Shown here piece by piece: positions 23,142 to 32,878 of a stretch of DNA of 64,000 bases. How positions within the stretch are numbered: position 1 is the stretch's first letter; each line of letters begins with the position of its first letter. The notes under the pieces were generated by a model, which saw only the letters and a list, made by a program, of their open reading frames with translations, ran no database searches and had not been told where the DNA came from. The stretch is taken from the NCBI GenBank assembly GCA_020152595.1, contig JAIGNY010000491.1:62001-126000 (forward strand). Direction: 5' to 3'. The DNA is from Chiridota heheva. Its lineage: Eukaryota; Echinodermata; Holothuroidea; Apodida; Chiridotidae. The translations under genes were made by a program, and so were the position numbers.

Positions 23142-23888
23142 ACTCTACTACACTTGACATACAGTACCTTAAAGCGCTCTACTACGCTTGACATACAGTA
23201 CCTTAAAGCACTCTACTGCACTTGATAAACAGTACCTTAAAACGCTCTACTACACTTGATATACAGTACCTTGAAGCGCTCTACTGCACTTGATATACAG
23301 TACCTTAAAGCGCTCTACTACACTGGATATACAGTACCCTAAAGCGCTCTACTGCACTTGATATACAGTACCTTAAAGCGCTCTACTACACTGGATATAC
23401 AGTACCTTAAAGCGCTCTACTACACTTGATATACAGTACCTTGAAGCGCTCTACTGCACTTGATTTACAGTACCTTAAAGCGCTCTACTACACTGGATTT
23501 ACAGTACCTTAAAGCGCTCTACTACACTTAATATTCTGCACCTTAAAGCGCTCTACTGCACTTGATATTCTGCACCTTAAAGCGCTCTACTACACTTGAT
23601 ATACAGAACCTTAAAGCGCTCTACTACACTGGATATACAGTACCCTAAAGCGCTCTACTACACTTGATATTCAGCACCTTAAAGCGCTCTACTACACTTG
23701 ATATAAAGTACCTAGAGCGCTCTACTGCACTTGATATACAGCACCTTAAAGCGTTCTACTACACTTGATATTCAGCACCTTAAAGCGCTCTACTACACTT
23801 GATATACAGTACCTTAAAGTGCTCTACTACACTTGATATACAGTACCTTGAAGCGCTCTACTACACTTGATATACAGTACCTTGAAGC
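23142..23888. repeat. 34-bp satellite, ~22 copies
   Basis: The unit is CTCTACTACACTTGATATAC followed by AGTACCTTAAAGCG. Common variants are CTGCACTTG, ACTGGATAT and ATTCTGCACC. Confidence 0.95.
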
Positions 23889-23975
23889 ACACCACACAAG
23901 GAAGCAGCATGTCCCATTTTTTTGGTAGGACCCAAAATTAACCTGCAGTATGTATGTGGGTGTATGTATGCATAC

Positions 23976-24138
<163 letters not shown>

Positions 24139-24147
24139 CGATTGATA

Positions 24148-24572
24148 TAGTTTGTTTGGTGAGGGCTTAATGGCACCACAACAATGAGGGTCAAATTGTA
24201 CCTGAGAGGTGAGATCATTCCAAAGGTAGGAAGAAAAGAAAATAGGGGGAAATTGAAAGAAACACAGGAAATAAAAGCCAGAAAGCTGGGATCGAGAGAG
24301 GAAGTGCATGGGTGAAAAAAAGGGCAAAAGTAGAGGGAGTGGATGGGAGAGGAGGACTTAATATGGTTGTAGAGGGAAGCATGATGAAGGAAGAAGATAA
24401 TTTTATCTGGAGGGTTTTTCTGGAAGAACTCGGCAATTGAGTCGTGGGGAGCGAGGGAAGCTCTGGGAAAGTTGTACAGGGGGCAAGCAAGGAGAACGTG
24501 ACGGACTGTGAGGGTGCAATAGCAATTGTTGCAGAGGGATTGGGGGGAGCCAATAAGGAGGTGAGAGTGATC
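24148..24572 (-). mobile_element. Short 3' fragment of the I-like LINE
   Basis: The plus strand starts TTTGTTTGGTGAGGGCTTAA and contains GGCACCACAACAATGAGGGT, the family's 3' end in reverse. On the minus strand the C-terminal Cys/His region is visible (C-x2-C, then H-x4-C, CPLYNF, ~24440-24545). Everything 5' of it, including RNase H, is missing. The fragment ends against a SINE at 24573. Confidence 0.85.
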
Positions 24573-24990
24573 CAATAAGCCACCGAATAAATTCCGGCTA
24601 CTGCACTAGTCAGCGCAAATGAACTTCGGCTTAACTGGGTTAGGATTGACCAGGACGGGAAGTGAATGTTCACTGCATTAGGGTTTTCACACTTCTCTTC
24701 TGGAATAGGGTTCAGATAACCAGGCAGGGTGTGACTGTCCTACCATTGGGACCGATGGCTTTACGTTCCCTTTGAAGGACAGTGAATGCCATTCAACCAT
24801 TGCTACTTCTCTCAACAGCTGAATGGGGGGAGCAGGAGCTGCAAACAACATACTTCTGCTTTGATGATCGGCGTATCTGTCTGCATAGCTGTAAAAAAAA
24901 CGGGTCAGACCTGACCGGGGCTTGAACCTGGTACCTCCAGCATCTCAGTCGTGCTCTCTATCAACTGCACTACCCACTCATACAAACATA
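24573..24990 (-). mobile_element. tRNA-derived SINE
   Basis: On the minus strand the head contains an A-box-like TAGTGCAGTTGATAGAG (24972-24956) and a B-box-like GGTTCAAGCCC (24928-24918) at tRNA-like spacing. A T-run follows, then a body of about 300 bp holding GGGAACGTAAAGCCATCGGT and CCCAATGGTAGGAC, which can pair GGGA with TCCC as in central domains of several metazoan SINEs. It ends near GGCTTATTGGA at 24573. No intact cloverleaf can be drawn, so it is not a functional tRNA gene. Family assignment is uncertain. Confidence 0.68.
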
Positions 24991-25026
24991 CCTTTCAGTT
25001 TACCAGCTAAAGGTGAAAGATCTGAC

Positions 25027-25108
25027 AGAGCCAACCAGTTGGTACTATTACCATGGGAGCCTTTCTAGAGCCAACCAGTTGGTACTATTACCATGGGAGC
25101 CTTTCTAG
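25027..25108. repeat. 40-bp direct repeat, 2 copies
   Basis: AGAGCCAACCAGTTGGTACT followed by ATTACCATGGGAGCCTTTCT occurs twice back to back. Each copy contains the inverted repeat CCAACCAGTTGG. Confidence 0.92.
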
Positions 25109-25313
25109 TCTCAACACGCATGTCTATGTCAAACTATATGAGGAACACTGCAGAAAAGTACATAACAGGTACTTCATCAAGATAGCCATGAACTTACACA
25201 CTGAGATTTGGAAAAGAATCTGCCTAAGGAAATGAACCAAAACTTGTGGGGGTTCAGTCAACTTACACTGTGAAATTAATATCGTATTGAAAGCGGATGA
25301 AAAATTAACTTAC

Positions 25314-25582
25314 CCTGTTCAAATTCAGATTAAGCTCCATGGCATGCAAACTTTCCACACCATCGGGAATTTGATGAATTTGATTATCACACAGGTCCAC
25401 AACATCCAAGTGCTTGAGATGAAACAATTCCACTGGAAATTTGGTTAATTTATTTGTGGATAAAACTAATGTCTTTAGAGCTCCCAACTGACTTAAAGAC
25501 CGAGGGAGTTTAGTTATTCTGTTGTGAGACAAGGAAAGAGTTTCTAATTTCTTCAGTGATCCGATGGATTCTGGTAGCAAAC
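25314..25582 (-). CDS. LRRC57: LRRC57-like leucine-rich repeat protein, internal coding exon
   Basis: Seen: the minus strand carries two bases completing a split Gly codon, then 89 codons with about four leucine-rich repeats (segments include LKKLETLSLSHNRI, LGALKTLVLSTNKL, LKHLDVVDLCDNQI and MELNLNLNR). The acceptor is TTTTTCACATAG (AG at 25584-25583). The donor is AACAGG|GTAAGT (GT at 25313-25312), phase 0. Joined to the 50297-50432 exon, the split codon is G|GT and the repeat register continues with no gap, which is the strongest evidence that both belong to one gene. Known: the order of repeats and the LKKLETLSL, LDVVDL and ELNLN blocks fit LRRC57; other short LRR proteins fit less well. 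Inferred: one or more C-terminal exons lie below position 1, since none was recognised here. No frameshift or stop is present, so the exon looks functional. Confidence 0.88.
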
Positions 25583-25867
25583 CTATGTGAAAAACAGGAA
25601 AAATAAATATAACATTTCTTAACTTTGCTTCTTAAGTTCCATTGTGCCTTTGCTGCCATAAAGCCTTCTGTTGAAATGCCATACAAAGAAAGTAGAAATT
25701 TCATCTGATGTTATCAAATTCTACACTTTAAAACAATTTCACTTTTTGACAAATATGTTTTTTCTTTCTTTATTACAGCTATGGAAAAAACACAGAGCAG
25801 TAGGCTAAGTGAAAAGAACATTTTCATATCACCATCTTAGATTCTGCAATCTACAGAACTATCAACA

Positions 25868-26682
25868 TCATCTTTTGCTTAAAAAGTGTGTTGACCAGTG
25901 GCAACTTGTCAACTATGGACCTCATCTTTTGGTTGAGGTGCATGTTGACCAGTGGCAACTTGTCAACTATGGACCTCATCTTTTGGTTGAGGTGCATGTT
26001 GACCAGTGGCAACTTGTCAACTATGGACCTCATCTTTTGGTTGAGGTGCATGTTGACCAGTGGAAACTTCTCAACTATGGACATAATCTTTTGGTTGAGA
26101 TGCATGTTGACCAGTGAAAACTTGTAAACTATGACCTCATCATTTGGTTGAGGTGCATGTTGACCAGTGGCAACTTGTCAACTATGGACCTCATCTTTTG
26201 GTTGAGATGCATGTTGACCAGTGGAAACTTGTAAACTATGACCTCATCTTTTAGTTGAGGTGCATGTTGACCAGTGGCAACTTGTCAACTATGGGCCTCA
26301 TCTTTGAGTTAAGATGCATGTTGACCAGTGGCAACTTGTCAACTATGGACCTCATCTTTTGGTTGAGGTGCATGTTGACCAGTGGCAACTTGTCAACTAT
26401 GGACCTCATCTTTTGGTTGAGGTGCATGTTGACCAGTGGCAACTTGTCAACTATGGGCCTCATCTTTGAGTTAAGATGCATGTTGACCAGTGGCAACTTG
26501 TCAACTATGGACCTCATCTTTTGGTTGAGGTGCATGTTGACCAGTGGCAACTTGTCAACTATGGACATCATCTTTTGGTTGAGGTGCATGTTGACCAGTG
26601 GCACCTTGTCAACTATGGACCTCATCTTTTGGTTGAGGTGCATGTTGACCAGTGGCAACTTGTCAATTATGGACCTCATCTT
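25868..26682. repeat. 54-bp satellite, ~15 copies, 285 bp from an LRRC57 exon
   Basis: The unit is GTTGACCAGTGGCAACTTGT, CAACTATGGACCTCATCTTT and TGGTTGAGGTGCAT. GTTGAC and GTCAAC form a 6-bp inverted pair in each unit. The period is a multiple of three, so an 18-residue peptide repeat is open on both strands. One six-unit series with GGGCCTCATCTTTGAGTTAA recurs, showing block duplication. The array ends abruptly at the LINE tail at 26683. Confidence 0.95.
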
Positions 26683-27357
26683 TTTGTTTGTTTGTTTGTT
26701 TGTTTGATGAGGGCTTAGCGGCACCACGGCAGCGAGGGTCAAATTGTGCCCGAGAGGTTAGATCATCCAGAGGTAAGAAGAAAAGACAATAGGGGGAAAT
26801 TGAGAGAAACACAGGGACTATAAGTCAGGAAGCTGGGATCGAGAGAGGAAGTGCATGGGTCCAAAAAAGGGGGGAAAAGTAGAGAGAGGGGCGAGAGAGG
26901 ACTAAATATGGTTATAGAGGGAAGCATGATGAAGGAAGGAGATAATTTTATCCAGAGGGATTTCCTGGAAGAGCTTGGGCTTCATTTTGGATGGTGTTGA
27001 TGTGGTTGAGGTAAGACTTGTATGCGGCACAGTAGACAATATTGCCGTAATCGAGTTTGGCACATATGGTGAGCCTGAAGATTTTGAGGAGAGCATGGGG
27101 GTTCGCATCCCAAGTGGTATTGGAGAGGAGGCGGAGAAAGTTGAGGGAGCTGTTGCAATTCTGTTGGAGATTGGTGATGTGTTGCTTGTAGGAGAGCTTG
27201 GGGTCTAGGATTAAACCCAGGAACTTAGTGTGGTCAACTTTAGGGATGCCATTGCCATTGAGCACAAGGTTTGGGTTGGAGTGGAGGTTGTTGAAATGAC
27301 AGAAGTGCATGCAGGCTGTCTTGTCTTTGGAGAATTTAAAACCGTTATTGTTGCACC
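26683..27357 (-). mobile_element. I-like LINE copy, 3' part (interrupted by an RTE-like insertion)
   Basis: It starts with (GTTT)n then GATGAGGGCTTAGCGGCACC on the plus strand, the reverse of the family's 3' end. About 250 bp later (~26970) it jumps from the C-terminal tail to a segment encoding FLGLILDPKLSYKQHI, LLSNTTW and KLDYGNIVYCAA. The RNase H region is therefore deleted relative to the copy at 36961. It stops at 27357 in the TSD ATTGTTGCACC and resumes at 29392. Confidence 0.85.
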
Positions 27358-29391
27358 CTGATGGATTAAAATCAAACCAAATCGATCACACATTAGTCAA
27401 CAGAAGGTTCAGAAGCTCGGTAAGAGATACAAGAGTCCTGGAAACATAGCAATTGACCACCATTTAGTCAGAATTAAGTGCAATACAAATGAAGTCCAAG
27501 AAAGCTCCACTTCATGAAGTGAACAGAAGGAGAAGGTGTAATACAAACAAACTGAAGTATGTAGAAGTTAAGAACCAATTCAGCATAAAATTAAGAAACA
27601 GATATCAGACACTGCAAGATGAATACACCCCTAAATGTGAAGAAACAGATGATGAAATTGATGCGGCTGAAGAAATAATGGAAAAAAGCATTTACAGAGA
27701 CAGCAGTAGAAGTATTAGGGTACAAGAAAAAGACAAGCAAACCATGGATAGGACCAGAAGCATGGACACTGGTTGAACAAAGAAAAGATATAAAGCAGAT
27801 AATAGAAGGCTTCAGGTTGGAAAGGGTGAAAGACAAATTGAAGAATGACTACAAACAGAGGGATAGAGAAATTAAAAAAGAAATGAGAGCTGATAAAAGA
27901 AATGAGAGCTGATAAAAGAAGATGGATAGATGAGATAGCTAAGCAGGCAGAAGATGCAGCAAGATTGCATCAAATGAAGACACTATACACACTAGTAAAA
28001 ACCCTGAGCAACGAAAAACCTTAAGGGGAGTATGCAGTGAAAGACAAAGATGGAAACGTAATAAGTGGAAGAGAGGAAACCCTAAAGAGATAGAGCGTGC
28101 ACTTTGAAGAGGTGCCCAATAGGGAGAAACCAGACAACATTGTCATGGAACAAAAGGAAGCAGACATTACAGACATGGACACAAACCCACCAAGTCTGAC
28201 AGAAATAAATGATGCCATCAAGTGACTCAAGAATGGCAAAGCACCAGGAATCGATTGTAGTATAGTAGAGTTTATACTCAAAGCAGGCACTGATTTCACA
28301 ACCATAAAACTGAAAGAGTTACTAAACAAAGTATGGTTACACGAAAAAATCTCCCAAGTAAATGGAAAAGAGGACTAATTATCAAGCTCCCAAAGGGGAT
28401 CTAAAGGAATGCAAAAATTGGAGAGGCGGAACTCTATTACCTATCGCTAGTATAGATAGTAGAATAAGATTTTAGAAAGAATCATCATCAACCGGATTAG
28501 TGAAGGAACACATAACAAACTGAGAAAGGAACAAGCAGGGTTCAGAAAAGGTATTAAAGGAAGTAATGAACAAATCTTCATGCTGAGAAACATCGTTGAA
28601 CAGGTCAACGAATGGCAAGCCCACTGTACGTACACTTCGTAGACTTTGAAAAGGCATTTGACTCACTTCATAGAGAATCCATATGGTTAATAATAAAGCA
28701 CTATGAAATACCCAACAAATTGGTCAGCATCATGACAGCAATGTACGACAGTTTCAACTGTGCTGTAATTGATCAAAATGACACAACTAACTGGTTCCCA
28801 GTTACCAAAACAAGGCTGCCCAATGTCAGGTTTCCTGTACCTACTTGTCATAGACTGGGTGATGAGAAGAGCAATGTAGAATGGTAAGACAGGAATCCGA
28901 TGGAAGTTCACATCCAAACTTGATGACCTTAGACTTTGCAGATGACATTGCTCTCCTATCCTCTACCAAACGGCATATGCAAACAAAGACCAATAGGCTA
29001 ACAGAAGAGGCTAAAAGAACCGGATTAAAATTTAACACACAGAAGTGCAAGACCATAAAATTGATAGAAAATTTCAATTAAGGAAGTACTACAAAGAGCT
29101 GATATCCAATTCCTCAGCGATGTCAGACAAAGGAAATGGAAATTCATTGGTGACATATTAAGGCATGAACAAAACGACGACTGTGTTACAGCTCTAACAT
29201 GGACACCTGATGAAAAACGTAAAAGGGGGAGACCTAAATGACTTGGAGGAGAACCGTTCAAAAGGAAAGAAACAAGGCACGGTGGAAAACATGAAATAAA
29301 ACCAAAATAGCTGCAGCCTGAAAGACTGAGTGGAAATTATTGTGTGGAGGCCTTATGTGCCACTTGGCACGAAATAGCTAGGTAAGAAGGC
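27358..29391 (+). pseudogene. RTE-like LINE (endonuclease end plus reverse transcriptase), degenerate, nested in the I-like LINE
   Basis: The plus strand begins inside an APE-type endonuclease end (NQIDHTLVNRRF, 27377). A linker follows, then RT: LKNGKAPGID (28228), EQAGFRKG (28527), VHFVDFEKAFDSLHRESIW (28630), a frameshifted RLPNVRFPVPTC in place of the usual QGCPMS block, and LDFADDIALLSS (28929) with the catalytic ADD intact. The C-terminal part includes [14 protein letters not shown] and EALCATWHE near 29345. Several stops and frameshifts break the frame. Both ends are flanked by ATTGTTGCACC (27347-27357 and 29392-29402), an 11-bp target-site duplication. Assignment to the RTE-like group rests on the general look of the RT and endonuclease; the clade is less certain than the element class. 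Confidence 0.85.
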
Positions 29392-30700
29392 ATTGTTGCA
29401 CCAATCTTGCAGCCAGTTGAGGCTGAGTTGGAGCCTATTTTTGACAAGAGGAAAGCTAAGGGAGGAGTAGAAAATGGTAAAGTCGTCCACTTAGAGGGTA
29501 CGTTTGATATTGGGGCCAAGGTTGTCCACGATGTTGTTAATGCTCAGGTTGAAGAGAGTGGGGGAGAGGATGCTGCTTGGGGGATGCCCTCTTCTTGGGG
29601 GTGGGGGTTGGAGAAGGTGTGGCCAATACAAACTTGGAACTGCCTAGGTGAGAGGAAGTTTTAAATGAAGATGGGGAGATGGCCTCTGAGGCCGATGGTG
29701 TGAAGCTTGCAGGTAATGCCATATTTCCAAGTAGTGTTAAAAACTTTCTCAAGGTCTAAAAAAGATGGCAATGAGGCGTTCCTTTTAAGCAAAGGATTCC
29801 TGGATAGCGATGTCGAGCATAACTGGTCCAGGGAACTGCAACATTTCCGGAAGCTGCTTTGAGGAGGGGAGAGGATTCTGTTGGTCTCAAGGAACCAGTT
29901 TAGTTTTTGGTCAATGATCCTTTCCATAATTCTACAGAGACAGCAGGTAAGGGTGATAGCTGGAGGGGTCGGTACTGTCCTTCCCAGGTTGGGCATGGGG
30001 TGATAATAGCTGTCCTCCAGATAGGTGGAAAGGATTGTGAGGACCAGATGTGGTTAAGGATGGTGAGTAGGTAGAGTAGTGGTGGCCTTGTTGGAGAGGT
30101 GTTTCAGAAACTGGTAGGGATGTTACCTGGGCCCTTGGAGGTGCAGCCAGCATCGTGGATGGCTTGGTTTAATTCAGAAAGGGTGAGAGGGGTGTTGTAG
30201 CTCTCGGTGTTGTCAGAGGGAAAGGTAATACTCCAGGTTTCGTCGCGAGCTGTTTTGGCTTTAAAAGCATTGGGGTAGTTTGCCGAGAACAAGATGTTGC
30301 TGAAAGAGGCGGCGAGGTGGTTAACGATACTTTATTCGCGGTGAGAATGTTACCATTCCAGGAGAGATGGGAGACTTGCCCATCCTGCCATGGAAGCTGT
30401 TAACCATATCCCAAACCTTTTTAGTGGGAGTGTTGGTGGTGAAAGAAGATGAAGTTGTTTCAAGGCTTGGTTTTACTGCCCTTGAAAGTGCGCCTGGCTT
30501 TGGCACAGCTGATGCAATAGAAGTTGAAGTTGTGGGTGGTCGGGTTTGTTTTGAAGTTCCTGAGGGCCCTTTTCCTATTCTTGATGGCAATTTTACAATC
30601 ATCGGTGACTAAGGGGTTTGGGGGGGGGGGAGGGGGTTGTTAGGGAGTTTTGAGGTTTTAAGAATGGAGCAGGTAGCGATGTTACTGAGCTTAAAACTGC
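29392..30700 (-). mobile_element. I-like LINE copy, 5' part (reverse transcriptase), continues 26683-27357
   Basis: On the minus strand RT blocks are visible: ITLTCCLCRIMERIIDQKL (~29950), FFDLEK-like FLDLEKVFNTTW (~29755), and the catalytic region at ~29490. There the YVDDF of the related copy is changed to a stop followed by VDDF. The upstream end codes a K/R-rich linker (CKIAIKNRKRALRNFK, ~30580) and fades near 30700. No endonuclease was found, so it is 5'-truncated or diverged. Frameshifts and stops make it non-functional. Confidence 0.82.
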
Positions 30701-31119
30701 AAGGAGTACATGGCTAAACACAGATCTAAAAAGAAGAAGTCAAACAACATTTTTGAGGAACATCTGAATAAACTGGTTTGCAAGACTTTCAAAGACAGCA
30801 TCACAGTGCTTTTTTTAGGAAACCATTAACAAAGCTCGAAATAAAGTCTTGTTGCGGTGTTTTGATTTTTATACTATATTTTTTATAGGGCATAGTAGTT
30901 TAGGGATAAATTTCTATTTAAAGGATTATTCCACTGAATTTCATATGATAGAGGAATTTTGAACAAATTGTATAAAAATCATATTAATTTCTGATTCTGT
31001 TTTTGTGTCCTTTTAAAAGAAAGAAAGAACAGACAGAAAGCAGATATCAAGGAATTCGATCTGCATGTGATAACAAAATACTTTTGTTAAATTTCGTTCA
31101 TATATAAAAGGACCAAACT
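30701..31119. other. AT-rich non-coding spacer
   Basis: No exon or repeat was recognised between the LINE and the 19-bp array. Confidence 0.4.
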
Positions 31120-32878
31120 GGGGAGAATGCTCGGCTGGGGTGAAAAGCTGGGAGAATGCTCGGCTGGGAGAGGAATGCTTGGCTAGGAGGGGAATGCTCG
31201 GCTGGGAAGGCAATGCTCGGCTGGGAGGAATGCTAGGCTGGAAGGGGAAAGCTAGGCTGGGAGGGGAATGCTAGGCTGGGAGGGGAATGCTCGGCTGGGA
31301 GGGGAATGCTCAGCTGGGAGGGGCATGCTCGGCTGGGAAAGGCATGCTCGGCTGGGAGAGAAATGCTCGGCTGGGAGGAAAATGCTCTGCTGGAAGGGGC
31401 ATGCTCGGCTGGGAGGGGCATGCTCGGCTGGAAGGGGCATGCTCGGCTGGAAGGGGCATGCTCAGCTGGGAGGAATGCTCGGCTGGGAGGGCAATGCTCG
31501 GCTGGGAGGAATGCTAGGCTGGGAGGGGAATGCTCGGCTGGTAGAGGCATGCTCGGCTGGGAGAGAAATGCTCGGCTGGTAGGGGAATGCTCGGCTGGGA
31601 GAGAAATGCTCGGCTGATAGGGAATGCTCGGCTGAGAAGGGCATGCTCGGCGGGGGCATGCTCGGCTGGAAGGTGCATGCTAGGCTGGGAGGGGCATGCT
31701 CGGCTGGGAGGAATGCTCGGCTGGAAGGGGAATGCTCGGCTAGGAGAAGCATGCTCGGCTGGGAGGGGAATGCTCGGCTGGGAGGGGCATGCTCGGCTGG
31801 GAGAGGCATGCTCCGCTGGTAAGCTGCTCGGCTGGGAGAGGAATGTTCGGCTGGGAGGGGAATGCTCGGCTGGGAGGGGCATGCTAGGCTGGGAGGGGCA
31901 TGCTCGGCTGGGAGGGGCATGTCGGCTGGGAGGGGCATGCTAGGCTGGGAGAAATGCTCGGCTGGGAGGGAATGCTCAGCTGGGAGGGGAATGCTCGGCT
32001 GGAAAGGCAATGCTATGCTGGAAGGGGAATGCTCGGCCGGGAGGGGCATGCTAGGCTGGGAGGGGAATGCTCAGCTGGGAGGGCATGCTCGGCTAGGAGG
32101 GAAATGCTCGGCTGGGAGGGGAACATCGGCTGGCAGGGGAATGCTAGGCTGGGAGGGGAATGCTCAGCTGGGAGGAGAATGCTCGGCTGGGAGGAGAATG
32201 CTCGGCTGAGAGGGGAATGCTCGGCTGGGAGGGGAATGCTCGGCTGGGAGGGGAATGCTCAACTGGGAGGGGAGCATCGGCTCGCAGGGGAATGCTCGGC
32301 TGGGAGGGGAATGCTCGGCTGGGAGGGGAATGCTCAACTGGCAGGGGAGCATCGGCTCGCAGGGGAATGCTCGGCTGGAAGGGAATGCTAGGCTGGGGGG
32401 GAATGCTAGGCTGGGAGGGGAATGCTCGGCTGGGAGGGGCATGCTCGGCTGGGAGGGGAATGCTCGGCTGGGAGGGGCATGCTCGGCTGGGAGAGGCATG
32501 CTCCGGCTGGTTAGCTCTTTCGGCTGGGAGAGGAATGCTCGGCTGGGAGGGGAATGCTCGGCTGGGAGGGGCATGCTGGGCTGGGAGGGCATGCTCGGCT
32601 GGGAGGGGCATGTCGGCTGGGAGGGGCATGCTTGGCTGGAAGGGGCATGCTCGGCTGGGAGGGGCATGCTCAGCTGGGAGGGGCATGCTCGGCTGGAAGG
32701 GGAATGCTTCGCTGGGAGGGGAATGCTCGGCTGGGAGGGGAATGCACGGCTGGGAGGGGTATGCTCGGCTGGGAGGGGAATGCACGGCTGGGTGGGGAAT
32801 GCTCGGCTGGGAGGGGCATGCTCGGCTGGGAGGGGAATGCTCGGCTGGGAGGGAAATGCTCGGCTGGGGGGCACTTTG
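31120..32878. repeat. 19-bp GC-rich satellite, ~92 copies
   Basis: The unit is GGGAGGGGAATGCTCGGCT, with GGGGCATG and GAGAGGAATG variants. A marker series (GAGAGGCATGCTCC, then a GGTAAGCTG or GGTTAGCTC unit) at ~31800 and ~32490 shows a block duplication about 690 bp apart. A 76-bp sub-block with GGGGAGCATCGGCTCGCAGG repeats at ~32270 and ~32345. The unit has no stop in most phases, so plus frames read (GMLGWEGNARLGGECSAGR)n and minus frames read Pro/Ser-rich peptides over 200 codons. Both strands are equally open, so neither is called as a gene. Confidence 0.95.

Noticed and set aside
24918-24972. Functional tRNA gene
   Set aside because: A and B boxes are present, but no complete cloverleaf or acceptor stem can be drawn and a SINE body follows.
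30367-30612. Plus-strand frames inside the LINE copies (also 3047-3307, 38339-38617, 38718-39014)
   Set aside because: They are antisense to the LINE coding strand, where RT and RNase H motifs are recognisable.
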